This document shows, in pieces, positions 1 to 7,456 of a DNA stretch of 64,000 bases. The stretch is from positions 1-64,000 of the forward strand of contig VSSA01000020.1 in NCBI GenBank assembly GCA_008123405.1, read 5' to 3'. The notes under the pieces were generated by a model. It saw only the letters and a program-made list of their open reading frames with translations. It made no database searches and was not told the DNA's origin. The DNA is from Nocardioides sp. BGMRC 2183. Its GTDB lineage: Bacteria; Actinomycetota; Actinomycetes; Propionibacteriales; Nocardioidaceae. Position 1 is the first letter of the stretch. Each line of letters starts with the position of its first letter. A program made the position numbers and the translations under genes.

Positions 1-469
1 CCGGACCCACACTGTCGGCGTACGGGGTGATCTGCCGGTCCACCCAGGTAGCGCCCTCGGGTGGCAGGCACATGGTGGCTTGGGCGACCCGTTGGGCCCG
101 CCACACCAGCACCTCCCCGGCCATCACCCGGGCGAACAACCGGGGGAGGCGGTAGCGCAACTCGACCGCATCAGCCAAGAACGCCCGCCCCGACCGGGTG
201 GAGACGCCGAGGGCGGCAGCGAGCTCGGTGACCGCGAACTCCGCCACACACGGTGCGCCTTCCCCGCCCAGCGGGAGCTCCTGCTCATGCCAGCAATCAA
301 CCGGACCCACCAAGGTGTCGCTGGAGTGGATCGCGGCCCAGTCCACACACGCAACCAGCTTCGCGCGCTCCGCAGCCTCCTCCGCGAGCTTCGCCGACCG
401 CACCCGCCCCAACACCGACAACGCGGACAACTCCAACCTCACAGTCTCGTCGTTGTCGATCTGGAGCAT
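1..469 (-). CDS. DUF222 (13E12-type) protein, 3' end beyond window
   Basis: This is the N-terminal 156 codons of a minus-strand gene whose 3' end lies left of the window. The frame is open from an ATG at 469 to the edge, with an in-frame GTG two codons upstream as an alternative start. The translation starts MLQIDNDETVRLELSAL and continues as an Ala/Arg/Leu-rich helical sequence with a conserved-looking VWRAQRVAQAT block. This layout matches the DUF222 region found N-terminal to HNH nuclease domains in actinobacterial 13E12-repeat proteins. The HNH motif itself would lie outside the window, so nuclease identity is inferred from family and from the complete relative at 26097-27410. The two proteins are clearly diverged, so this is not a recent duplication. 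No LexA-like box was found upstream. Confidence 0.75.
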   Translation of the reverse strand, partial: MLQIDNDETVRLELSALSVLGRVRSAKLAEEAAERAKLVACVDWAAIHSSDTLVGPVDCWHEQELPLGGEGAPCVAEFAVTELAAALGVSTRSGRAFLADAVELRYRLPRLFARVMAGEVLVWRAQRVAQATMCLPPEGATWVDRQITPYADSVGP

Positions 470-558
470 CCGCACTCACCACCCTTCGATGAGCACCACC
501 CTCCCAACAACGTCCGACACAAACCTTGATCCCGGCCACGCCGAACATCTGGGCCACG

Positions 559-930
559 ATGTCCCTCATGACGACCCGTCTCTCCGCGGGAGACCTGACG
601 ACCCGCGCGGCCGATATCAGCCCGAGTTTGCGGGCGATCATCGACGAGCACCTCAGGGACGGCGACGAGCTGCTCCTGCACGTGCTCATGTCGGACCTGC
701 GACGGTGGGCGGTGTCCGCCTTCTACAACCTCGACGACGACCAGGCCGTGCGCACGTTGCTCCTCCTGCTCGACGAGGCACTCCGCGACGGAGACGAAGC
801 GGTGGAGAACGCGGTCGCGGTGTCGTTCGTCGCGGATGCCTGCTCATGGCAGCCGCGGATCGCGCCCTTCCTGGCCGTATGGCCGGCCGCGCTTCGAGAG
901 GAAGCAGATCGGCAGCAGGCAGCCGACTGA
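559..930 (+). CDS. Hypothetical protein, DUF7674-like
   Basis: A small acidic protein of about 123 residues, rich in Asp, Glu and Leu, with no membrane segment or signal peptide. The frame can be extended to a TTG at 526, but ATG at 559 (MSLMTTRLS) or ATG at 568 is more likely. The sequence reads as alternating helices (SLRAIIDEHL, AVRTLLLLLDEAL, ENAVAVSFVADA). This resembles small actinobacterial proteins of the DUF7674 type, whose function is unknown. It stands alone between the DUF222 gene and a convergent DUF3099 gene. Family assignment is tentative; the case for it being coding rests on codon pattern and composition. Confidence 0.55.
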   Translation: MSLMTTRLSAGDLTTRAADISPSLRAIIDEHLRDGDELLLHVLMSDLRRWAVSAFYNLDDDQAVRTLLLLLDEALRDGDEAVENAVAVSFVADACSWQPRIAPFLAVWPAALREEADRQQAAD

Positions 931-946
931 GCTAGGCGCCCGCCCG

Positions 947-1186
947 TCAGTGGTCCTCGCCCCAGTTGGCGACGATCACCGCGACGGGTGGGATCACGGC
1001 CGCCACGACCGACATGGCGACAGCGGCCGTGGGCGACCACAAGCGGACCAGTGTCCACGCCACCAGGATCAGCACCAAGCAGACGCCCATCAGAGTGAAG
1101 TACCACCGCTGCCGCCGGCGCAATCGGTCACGCTGCGACGGGCGCACCCCGCTGATCGCGAAGCTCTGGCGGCGTCCGCAGAACAC
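947..1186 (-). CDS. DUF3099 family membrane protein
   Basis: A 79-residue protein with a basic N-terminal segment (RDRLRRRQRWYFTLMG, residues about 19-34) followed by two hydrophobic segments (about 34-49 and 53-73). That pattern is typical of actinobacterial DUF3099 proteins. The GTG start at 1186 lies directly after the stop codon of acyP, which suggests translational coupling in a two-gene transcript. Function is unknown; a small inner-membrane protein is all that can be said. The ending VAVIVANWGEDH fits the family's usual end after the second membrane segment. Confidence 0.7.
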   Translation of the reverse strand: MFCGRRQSFAISGVRPSQRDRLRRRQRWYFTLMGVCLVLILVAWTLVRLWSPTAAVAMSVVAAVIPPVAVIVANWGEDH

Positions 1187-1459
1187 TCAGTACTCCACTC
1201 GGAACTCCGCGACGTCGGTCGGCGCCACGTCCCGCACCTCGAGCCGGAGAACCTCCGCTGCCGGCGAACCGCCTCGGCACCAGGCCAGCATGCGCTCGAC
1301 AGTCTCCTCCTGCCCCTGGAAGTGCGCGCGCACGGCGCCGTCAGGTTCGTTGCGCACCCACCCGGCCAACTCGAGCCGGACCGCCTCCCGCGCGGCATAG
1401 GCCCGGAAGGACACACCCTGCACCTCCCCGGACACCCGTACCTCGACCGCGCGCGTCAT
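1187..1459 (-). CDS. acyP: Acylphosphatase
   Basis: A 90-residue acylphosphatase, which hydrolyses acyl phosphates such as carbamoyl phosphate or 1,3-bisphosphoglycerate in the cytosol. The active-site arginine lies in the phosphate-binding loop GEVQGVSFR (Arg19), and the catalytic asparagine is in GWVRNEPDG (Asn37). Length matches the family. It starts with ATG at 1459 (MTRAVEVRV) and is followed without gap by the DUF3099 gene. Both key residues and the loop are intact, so activity is expected; the physiological substrate is unknown, as is usual for the family. Confidence 0.95.
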   Translation of the reverse strand: MTRAVEVRVSGEVQGVSFRAYAAREAVRLELAGWVRNEPDGAVRAHFQGQEETVERMLAWCRGGSPAAEVLRLEVRDVAPTDVAEFRVEY

Positions 1460-1520
1460 GCTTCCAGCATGCGCCCTGCATGGTCACCCGCACGGTGGCT
1501 CGGGCATCGGGTGTAGCTCC

Positions 1521-1925
1521 CTAGTCGTCCGAGGGTGGGAATGCGTACCAACCGGCACCCGGGATGACCCCGTCCGGGTGACGCGCGGCGAGCTCCTGGA
1601 TCCGGATGAGGTCCGGGTTGGGCGGAAAGGCCGGTGCATCGTGGGGCACGAGCTGGTACTGGCTGTAGACCAGGAACCGCTCCTGCGGGGTTCGTTCGCG
1701 CACAAGGTTGCACACGTACTCGACGGCCCCCTCGATCACCCCCCAGCCGATGTCGACGAGGTCATCCCATTCCTCGGGCGTCATCACGATCTCGACCTCC
1801 AGCATCGCCGCGCGCGCCTGGGCGGTGGCCACCACGAGACCGACAGGCTCCCGGTCGGTCACCTGCCCCATCGATGCGAGAGCAGCCGTCAGGTCGTCCC
1901 ACCACGGATCATGCTCTGTCTCCAC
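1521..1925 (-). CDS. Hypothetical acidic protein
   Basis: The open frame is longer, but upstream of GTG 1925 it would run through a strong hairpin (1995-2042), so the start was placed at GTG 1925 (VETEHDPWWDDL). The resulting protein is about 134 residues, acidic, with no signal peptide or membrane span. It contains helical segments (GWGVIEGAVEYVCNLV) and a Pro/Asp-rich tail. No family was recognised. There is no good ribosome-binding site before the GTG, so the exact start is uncertain. It is transcribed in the same direction as the NERD gene but separated from it by the terminator-like hairpin. Confidence 0.5.
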   Translation of the reverse strand: METEHDPWWDDLTAALASMGQVTDREPVGLVVATAQARAAMLEVEIVMTPEEWDDLVDIGWGVIEGAVEYVCNLVRERTPQERFLVYSQYQLVPHDAPAFPPNPDLIRIQELAARHPDGVIPGAGWYAFPPSDD

Positions 1926-1994
1926 GGGTTGGAGGGTCGCACGAAGGGAGGGGCGGCGATACCGAATAAGTCGAGCCTGCGCACGATCCCGCTG

Positions 1995-2042
1995 AGTCGT
2001 CAGGGTGAGAGTGGCCCATCGACCACTCTCACCCTGACGACT
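1995..2042. terminator. 20-bp perfect inverted repeat, terminator-like
   Basis: Two perfectly complementary 20-base arms (1995-2014 and 2023-2042) enclose an 8-base loop. The site lies just past the stop of the minus-strand NERD gene. There is no T-tract on either side, so if it is a terminator it is the U-less type common in high-GC actinobacteria. A dispersed palindromic repeat is the alternative. Confidence 0.65.
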
Positions 2043-2058
2043 GCTTGCTTGTGCCTCC

Positions 2059-2736
2059 TCACGCCGCCGGCAGAGCCCGAGCGAGACGAGCATGGAGGTC
2101 TGCGATCGAAGGCACGTGCGAGCCATCGGCGGAGAGCCGGCGATAGAGCTTCTTCGGCCAGAGCACCTCGACCCCGCGGGTGCTGAAGCTCCCACCGATC
2201 AGGGGCCAGTCGGACTCGACGAAGCACAGCACACCGGCGACCGGCACCTCGTCGCCGACAAGGGAACGCACGAGGTCGACCTGTCGGAGCACACCGTCGA
2301 CCAGCGTGGTCCTGTCCCTGGAGCCGACCATCAGCTTCTCGACGCGGGGACGGAACACTCCGCCCTCCACCCGAAGGGCCGGCCGCTTACCGACGTACCG
2401 CTTGGCGTCGATGACATAGATGCCGGTGGCGGTGACGGCCAGGTGGTCGATGTTGGCGCGGGTCCTCGGGATGCGTCGGTCGTGGAGAACGCGCAGGGTG
2501 TCCGAGGCGAGCTCGTTGAGTCGGCCGCCCAACCGTTCCTCACCGAGCGCGCCGGCATCCCAGGCGGTGGTCGACTGCGGGTCGTCGCCCAACGCCAGGA
2601 TCAGCCGACCCAGCTTGGGATGCTTCTCCCGAATGCGCCCCTCGCGTCGCGATCGACGACGTTCGAACTCGCGCCGGGCGGAGGCTCCCGCGGTCCCGGG
2701 ATCCACGGGCGCGGGCACGCTGGACTCGTTTGGCAC
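2059..2736 (-). CDS. NERD domain protein (nuclease-related)
   Basis: A 225-residue protein with a nuclease-related domain (NERD) over roughly residues 60-180. Recognisable pieces are GALGEERLGGRLNEL near residue 62, the core IDHLAVTATGIYVIDAKRY with its Asp and the DAK catalytic-type motif, and a later GVLCFVESDWPL strand. The N-terminus (about 1-50) is basic and predicted to be disordered or helical. NERD domains are distant relatives of PD-(D/E)XK nucleases, but their roles in bacteria are mostly untested. The start is GTG at 2736. The gene stands alone and ends just before a strong hairpin. Confidence 0.85.
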   Translation of the reverse strand: MPNESSVPAPVDPGTAGASARREFERRRSRREGRIREKHPKLGRLILALGDDPQSTTAWDAGALGEERLGGRLNELASDTLRVLHDRRIPRTRANIDHLAVTATGIYVIDAKRYVGKRPALRVEGGVFRPRVEKLMVGSRDRTTLVDGVLRQVDLVRSLVGDEVPVAGVLCFVESDWPLIGGSFSTRGVEVLWPKKLYRRLSADGSHVPSIADLHARLARALPAA

Positions 2737-2806
2737 GGCGCGACGCTAGCCCGCGACGGTCCTCGGCGTCCCGGGTTCGGGCGAACTGACGTCCGCAGCC
2801 TCAGCC

Positions 2807-3646
2807 CTAAGCAGCATTGAGCCGTCGCGCGATCGGCTCGAGCGCAGCGATGAGCTCGTCCACCTCACCGCACCCGAGGGCTTGGTACGGCGCCAGGGCG
2901 AGCTCGTCGGTGAGGGACTCGACGCGCGCCTTGACCTGTCGGCCCGCGGCGGTGAATGTCGTCTCGTCCTGGATCAGTCCGCGAGTCTTCAGGCCGGTGA
3001 TCAGGTCGGTCAGCAGCTCGGGCGGGAGGTGGTGGATCCGGCCGAACGACCGGGTAGGGATTCCGGCGTCGAGGGCGGCCAGGACGTGGGACTCGAGGCC
3101 GCCGATGCCTTCCGCCATGAGCGCGACGATGTGGCCGTCACCGCGGTGTTCGCGCACCAGCGATGCCGAGTGGAAGAGGCGCGCCACCGGATCGGCGGGC
3201 AGGGGAAGCGCACGCAGGGCGGCGTACAGGGGGCGGCCCTCGGGCGGCGCACTGGTCGCGGCGGTGGTGAGCAGGTCGATGGCGCGGGCGAAGCCACGCG
3301 AGTGGACGTCATCGCCGAGGATCCTGTGCAGCGCGCGGGCGCAGCCCTCCAGGCGGGCCGCGATCGCCGCCTCCGGCGTCGTCGTGGTCCACACCGTCGG
3401 GATGTGGCGGGCCACCTCGCCGGGCGCGAAGCTGTAGAAGAGCGCGTGGACCACCTCGGCCGGCGTGGAGCTGCCGAGCGGGGCGGCCCGGCCGGCGAAG
3501 TAGGTGTCCCAGTAGTCGGTGAACCCGAGCGCGAACATCGTGTCGTTGGGTTCGTCCGCCGCATAGGGAAGGACGCCGATCGGCTCGACGAGCTCGAACA
3601 TCCGGCGAGCCAGCTGACTCCCTGCACGGTGGGTCGGTGGCTGCAT
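2807..3646 (-). CDS. SCO6745 family protein
   Basis: A 279-residue cytosolic protein resembling the actinobacterial SCO6745 family. It reads as an N-terminal helical domain (ARRMFELVEPIGVLPY, then ALGFTDYWDTYFAGRAAPLG) and a C-terminal winged-helix-like segment (ELLTDLITGLKTRGLIQDETTFTAAGR, about residues 205-240). The C-terminal part resembles a MarR-type fold, but DNA binding has not been shown for the family. The ATG at 3646 has a good CAGGAG ribosome-binding site. An inverted repeat (3665-3685) sits 19-39 bases upstream and could be its operator. It lies at the edge of the catabolic island and may belong to it. Confidence 0.7.
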   Translation of the reverse strand: MQPPTHRAGSQLARRMFELVEPIGVLPYAADEPNDTMFALGFTDYWDTYFAGRAAPLGSSTPAEVVHALFYSFAPGEVARHIPTVWTTTTPEAAIAARLEGCARALHRILGDDVHSRGFARAIDLLTTAATSAPPEGRPLYAALRALPLPADPVARLFHSASLVREHRGDGHIVALMAEGIGGLESHVLAALDAGIPTRSFGRIHHLPPELLTDLITGLKTRGLIQDETTFTAAGRQVKARVESLTDELALAPYQALGCGEVDELIAALEPIARRLNAA

Positions 3647-3664
3647 CGTGTGCTCCTGCCTTCT

Positions 3665-3685
3665 GAGAACTAGGTCATGGTTCTC
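3665..3685. promoter_or_regulatory. Inverted repeat GAGAAC-N9-GTTCTC
   Basis: A perfect 6-bp dyad with a 9-base spacer lies just upstream of the SCO6745-family gene and inside the short gap to the thioesterase gene. It is a candidate operator. The half-site spacing does not fit the KstR or KstR2 consensus, and the binding protein is unknown. Confidence 0.35.
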
Positions 3686-3706
3686 GACCAGCAGGGCGCG
3701 CCGGAC

Positions 3707-4348
3707 TCATCGCGGACGGTCGATGAACGCGTCGATGAAGAGCCCGTCGGCGGAGACACAGACTTCGCCGTCGACGGTGATCTCGCCGGTGGTCTTGATC
3801 TTGCGACCGCTGAAGGAGACCTGGCGGGCGACGACGGTGAGTTCACGGAAGAGCGGCGTCACCCGGTGGTAGCGCAGGGTCAGGGTGCCGGTCATGCCGG
3901 CCGGGCCGGGCCCCCAGTCGTTGGCGACGCCGAGGGCGTGGTCCAGGAGCAGCGCGGAGACGCCTCCGTGCACGCTGCCGGGCGGACCCTGGTAGGCCAG
4001 CCCGAGCGTGACCGTGCCACGGACCGACCCGTCCGGCAGGCCGGCGAGGTGCAGCGGCGGGGCGATCGCGTTCTCCGGTCCGGTGACCGGGTCGTGGCGG
4101 GTGACGCCCTCACCGCGCCACATGTCGACCAGGCGTTCCTCCCGATCCGGTGCATGCTCGGCGAGGTGCGCGGAGATCTGATCGAGCCGCTCCGCCACCT
4201 GGACCATCTCGGCCGCACTGTTGCCGCCGGCGTGGAGCAGCGCCTCGATCACCCGACGGGCGGCGGCCACCGCCGCGTCGACGCCGGCGTTCTCGGGCAG
4301 CGCGGTGAGGGGTGTCTGCGTCTCGCTCGGGTCGGCCATGCTCGTCAT
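3707..4348 (-). CDS. PaaI-family thioesterase (hotdog fold)
   Basis: A 213-residue single-hotdog acyl-CoA thioesterase. Residues 1-90 form a helical extension; the hotdog domain follows (LAYQGPPGSVHGGVSALLLDHALG, about 118-141). The HGG motif and the following Asp on the central helix are the catalytic and binding signature of PaaI/4HBT thioesterases. It would release a CoA-bound acid, probably of steroid or side-chain origin given the neighbours. It is co-oriented with, and only 9 bases downstream of, the 3alpha-HSD-like gene, so the two are probably one transcript. Substrate is inferred from context only. Confidence 0.85.
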   Translation of the reverse strand: MTSMADPSETQTPLTALPENAGVDAAVAAARRVIEALLHAGGNSAAEMVQVAERLDQISAHLAEHAPDREERLVDMWRGEGVTRHDPVTGPENAIAPPLHLAGLPDGSVRGTVTLGLAYQGPPGSVHGGVSALLLDHALGVANDWGPGPAGMTGTLTLRYHRVTPLFRELTVVARQVSFSGRKIKTTGEITVDGEVCVSADGLFIDAFIDRPR

Positions 4349-4357
4349 TATCGCCGC

Positions 4358-5134
4358 TCAGTAGTGGTCGGCGGGTCGGAGCGAGGTCTCCGCACCGCCG
4401 TCGACGTACACGACCTGGCCGGTGACGTGGGTGGTCGTGCCGGCGACGAGGAAGCCGATCACCCGGGCGATGTCGTCGGCCTGGGCATAGCCGTGCAGCG
4501 GCATCGGGACCGCCTGGTCCATGATCGCCTTCATCTTCGGGTCCTCGAAGAGGCCTGCCGACATCGGCGTCTGCACCACACCGGGGGCGACCACGTTGAT
4601 CGCGATGCCTGCCTCGGCCCACCCCGGCGCCACGGCGGTACGACGCGCCCACCGCGCGATCGCGGCCTTGGAGGAGGAGTAGAGCTGATGCCCGAGGCCG
4701 GCTGCCATGACCTTCTCGGCGGCCTCGCGTGCCGCCTCCTCGTCGTCGTCCAGGCAGGCGGCGACGATCGCGTCGTCGTAGGGCTGGGTGCCGGAGATGG
4801 AGCCGACCAGCACCACCCGCGGAGCCTCGGAACGCTGCAGCAACGGCTGGAGGCCCTCGACCACGCCGGTGGTGCCGAAGAAGTTCACCGGCACCACGAG
4901 CGGACTGGCGTCGGAGAGGCCGGCGCAGGTGACGACCCCGTCGACCGCTCCCCCGCTTACCTCGGTGACCGCGTCGACCGCCGCTGCCCGGCCCGCGGCC
5001 CGGGAGAGGTCGGCGTCGATGTCGCTGCCGGACAGGTCGATGCCGATCACCCGGTCACCGGCCTCGGTGAGCTGACGGGTGAGGGCGGCGCCGATGCCGG
5101 AGGCGGCGCCGGTGACGACGATGGTGCGGGGCAT
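4358..5134 (-). CDS. SDR oxidoreductase, 3alpha-hydroxysteroid dehydrogenase-like
   Basis: A 258-residue short-chain dehydrogenase. The cofactor motif TGAASGIG is at residues 8-15, and the catalytic tetrad is represented by SISG and YSSSK (about 167-171). The layout, with a variable insert of acidic residues (DDDEEAAREAAEKV) before the YxxxK motif and an ending VDGGAETSLRP, closely resembles the 3alpha-hydroxysteroid dehydrogenase/carbonyl reductase of Comamonas testosteroni. The likely reaction is NAD(P)-dependent oxidation or reduction of a steroid 3-hydroxyl or keto group. ATG 5134 has an AAGGAG site. It sits between another SDR and a thioesterase in one run of minus-strand genes. The exact substrate is inferred. 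Confidence 0.85.
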   Translation of the reverse strand: MPRTIVVTGAASGIGAALTRQLTEAGDRVIGIDLSGSDIDADLSRAAGRAAAVDAVTEVSGGAVDGVVTCAGLSDASPLVVPVNFFGTTGVVEGLQPLLQRSEAPRVVLVGSISGTQPYDDAIVAACLDDDEEAAREAAEKVMAAGLGHQLYSSSKAAIARWARRTAVAPGWAEAGIAINVVAPGVVQTPMSAGLFEDPKMKAIMDQAVPMPLHGYAQADDIARVIGFLVAGTTTHVTGQVVYVDGGAETSLRPADHY

Positions 5135-5157
5135 CAGGTCTCCTTGGGTGGGGGTGG

Positions 5158-5904
5158 TCAGATCCGGGAGCCGCCGTCGACGCGCAGCTCGGCGCCGGTC
5201 ATGTAGGAGGCGTCCCGGGAGGCAGCGAAGGCGATCGCGCCGGCGAGCTGGTCGGGCTCGGCCGCACCCATCGGGGAGACGATCCGACCGTAGTAGCGCA
5301 TGTCCAGGCCCTCGGGGACACTGGCGGCGGTGAGCGGGGTGGCGACCTGTCCGGGCGAGACCGGGACGACCCGGATGCCGCGGCCGGCCAGCTCGGCGGC
5401 GAGGCTCAGCGAGAAGCCGAGCACAGCACCCTTGGAGGCCGCGTAGGCCGTCATGTATGGGTTGCCCTGGGTGGCCGCGGTCGAGGCGACGTTGACGATC
5501 ACCCCGGCGTGGTCGGGCAGGTGGCGCAGCGCCTCGCGGCAGAAGAGCGCGGTGCCGATCAGGTTGACCTCGTAGACGAAGCGCAGGTCCTCGACCGAGA
5601 GCGTCTCGATCGGGGTGGTCCGGTGGGTGCCGGCGACATTGACCAGTACGTCGATGCCGCCCAGCTGGTCGGCCGCGGCGTCGACGGTGCGGACCACGTC
5701 CGCCTCGTCGGTGATGTCGGCGAGACCGGTGACGATCCGGCCCGGCATTCCGGCGGCGGAGCGGACCACCTCGTCCAGCCCGGTCGGGTCGCGGTCCACG
5801 CCGAAGACGGCGGCGCCCTCACCAGCCAGGCGCAGCGCGGTGGCCCGGCCGATCCCCGAGGCGGCGCCGGTGAGGAGGACGTTGACGCCACTGAACCTGA
5901 GCAC
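5158..5904 (-). CDS. SDR family oxidoreductase
   Basis: A 248-residue classical short-chain dehydrogenase. It has TGAASGIG (residues 12-19), the NVAG structural motif near 90, catalytic Ser in VASTAAT, and YAASK with the catalytic Tyr and Lys. The end (VDGG) is typical of the family. An Asp at the end of beta-strand 2 (GVDRD) suggests preference for NAD(H). It is upstream of, and probably co-transcribed with, the 3alpha-HSD-like SDR and the thioesterase. A role in hydroxysteroid or hydroxyacyl-CoA oxidation is plausible from context but not shown by sequence. The start is GTG 5904. Confidence 0.85.
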   Translation of the reverse strand: MLRFSGVNVLLTGAASGIGRATALRLAGEGAAVFGVDRDPTGLDEVVRSAAGMPGRIVTGLADITDEADVVRTVDAAADQLGGIDVLVNVAGTHRTTPIETLSVEDLRFVYEVNLIGTALFCREALRHLPDHAGVIVNVASTAATQGNPYMTAYAASKGAVLGFSLSLAAELAGRGIRVVPVSPGQVATPLTAASVPEGLDMRYYGRIVSPMGAAEPDQLAGAIAFAASRDASYMTGAELRVDGGSRI

Positions 5905-5983
5905 GAGGCGAACCTAGGCAGTGGGTCCGACACGAACCCGGCTCGATCCCGATCACCGGGAGAGCGGGCGGCACAGCCCCGGG

Positions 5984-6589
5984 TCAGCGCCGGCCGAGAT
6001 CGCCCAGCAGCAGCCGGCAGGCGAGCCGGGTGTCGGCGTCGGCATCCGCGGCGGTGATGTGGCCGGTGAGCTGCGAGGTGAGCACGCCGTACCAGGTCTG
6101 CTCGACCAGGCGGATCAGGCGGACGTCGTACGGGCTGGGATCGGTGACGCCGGCGACCTTGAACATCAGATCGGCGAAGACCCCGGTCACCGCCAGGGTC
6201 GGCACCTCACCGGCCACCGCGGCGTTGTTGGAGATCAGCATCGCGTGCGCGAGCAGCGGCGAGCGCAGCATCCGAGCCCCGATCCCGACCAGTAGCTGCC
6301 CGACCGCCTCCGCAGGGTCCTCGACCTCCGAGAGCGCCGGCGTCATCTCGTCCAGTCGGCCCACCTGGCTGTGCAGCAGTGCGGTGAAGAGGACCGTCTT
6401 GGAGGGGAAGTAGCGGTACAGCGTGGCGATCGCGACACCGGCATCCTTGGCCACGTCGAGCATCTGGATGCCGTCGATGCCGTGCGCGGCGCCGTGCTCC
6501 GCGGCGGCCCGCAGGATGCGCTGGTAGCGATCCTTCTGGCCGGCTGTGGAGGGGATCGCCGGCACTCGGGCCTCGGCGACTCGCGGCAC
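5984..6589 (-). CDS. TetR family regulator, KstR-like
   Basis: A TetR regulator of about 201 residues. The N-terminal helix-turn-helix (about residues 22-65) contains DVAKDAGVAIATLYRYFPSK, and the rest is an all-helical ligand domain ending in LACRLLLGD. Helix 3 and the terminal LLxGD resemble mycobacterial KstR, the steroid-responsive repressor, so it may control the adjacent SDR/thioesterase genes or the whole island. GTG 6589 was chosen over GTG 6595 because it leaves 7 bases after GGAGG. It is the most upstream gene in its minus-strand run. Equivalence to KstR would need a binding test, since TetR proteins look alike. Confidence 0.8.
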   Translation of the reverse strand: MPRVAEARVPAIPSTAGQKDRYQRILRAAAEHGAAHGIDGIQMLDVAKDAGVAIATLYRYFPSKTVLFTALLHSQVGRLDEMTPALSEVEDPAEAVGQLLVGIGARMLRSPLLAHAMLISNNAAVAGEVPTLAVTGVFADLMFKVAGVTDPSPYDVRLIRLVEQTWYGVLTSQLTGHITAADADADTRLACRLLLGDLGRR

Positions 6590-6688
6590 GCTCACCCCTC
6601 CATCATCCTCGATCGGCCGGCGGGTGCGCGGCCGGCGTCATTGTGTCGCCGGCCCTGCCCGTGCGGCGCTGTCCAGGACCGGTGAGTG

Positions 6689-6725
6689 GGACGTGGGTCA
6701 CGCCAGTCCGCGTCGGACGTGGGTC
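6689..6725. repeat. Direct repeat GGACGTGGGTC x2 before VOC gene
   Basis: The 11-mer occurs at 6689-6699 and 6715-6725, 26 bases apart, ending 14 bases before the VOC start codon. Exact repetition at this spacing in a promoter region suggests tandem regulator sites. No known motif was recognised. Confidence 0.35.
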
Positions 6726-6739
6726 CTACCGTGGAAGCC

Positions 6740-7453
6740 ATGTATCTGGAGAACCTCGTCTTCGACGCCGTCGACCCCTGGAGCCTCGGTCGGTTCTGGG
6801 AGGCCGCGCTGGGGTGCGAGCAGCTGACCGACGGGCCCGGCGGCTACGAGACCCGGCTCGCCGTCGAGGGCGGCGGGGATCTCGACCTCTGCTTCCAGCC
6901 TGTGGCCGAGCCGACCTCCGCGTCTGCGCGGCTGCACCTCGACGTCCGGGGCGGGGCGGATCAGTCGGCAGTGGTCGAGCGCCTGCTCTCCCTCGGCGCG
7001 ACACCGCTCGACATCGGCCAGACAGACGTGCCGTGGGTGGTGCTCGCCGACCCCGAGGGCAATCCCCTGTGCGTGATGGAGCACCGGGCGTCGTACGTCG
7101 ACAGCGGGCCGCTGGCCGCACTCCCGTTGGACTCCGCCGACCCCGCCCGAGACGCGGAGTTCTGGTCCTGGCTGTCCGGCTGGACCTCCGTGGCCGACGC
7201 CCCGATGCCGGCGTTGCGCCATCCCTCCGGGCGCGGGCCGCTGCTCGAGCTGTGTCCCGAGCGGGAGCCGAAGGGCGCGCAGAAGAACAGGCTGCACCTC
7301 GACATCCGGCTCGAGGACGAGGACCCCGACGAGGTGGCCGCCCAGATCACCGAACGAGGCGGTCGGGAGCTGCACCTGGGCTTCGGAGACTTGCCCTGGC
7401 GGCACTACGCCGACCCGTCGGGCAACGAGTTCTGCGTGCTGCCCGGCCGCTGA
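6740..7453 (+). CDS. VOC (glyoxalase-like) family protein
   Basis: A 237-residue protein with two tandem glyoxalase-type modules of about 115 residues each. Each starts with a short conserved segment (ENLVFDAVDPWSLGRFWE; ALPLDSADPARDAEFWSW) and ends with a DPEGN or DPSGNEFCV strand. It is of the Glyoxalase_6 type that is widespread in actinobacteria. Metal-ligand residues are not complete enough to call it an extradiol dioxygenase, and it is shorter than HsaC. ATG 6740 follows GGAAG. Its stop is 4 bases from the convergent hsaA stop. The enzymatic role is unknown. Confidence 0.75.
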   Translation: MYLENLVFDAVDPWSLGRFWEAALGCEQLTDGPGGYETRLAVEGGGDLDLCFQPVAEPTSASARLHLDVRGGADQSAVVERLLSLGATPLDIGQTDVPWVVLADPEGNPLCVMEHRASYVDSGPLAALPLDSADPARDAEFWSWLSGWTSVADAPMPALRHPSGRGPLLELCPEREPKGAQKNRLHLDIRLEDEDPDEVAAQITERGGRELHLGFGDLPWRHYADPSGNEFCVLPGR

Positions 7454-7456
7454 GCC

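Noticed and set aside
2043-2195. Extension of the 1521-1925 gene to an upstream start
   Set aside because: The frame would run through the 20-bp hairpin and into the NERD gene's 3' end. The added residues look non-coding.
6740-7453. VOC protein as the missing extradiol dioxygenase HsaC
   Set aside because: It is about 237 residues, shorter than HsaC. Its modules are Glyoxalase_6-like, and the full extradiol metal triad could not be traced.
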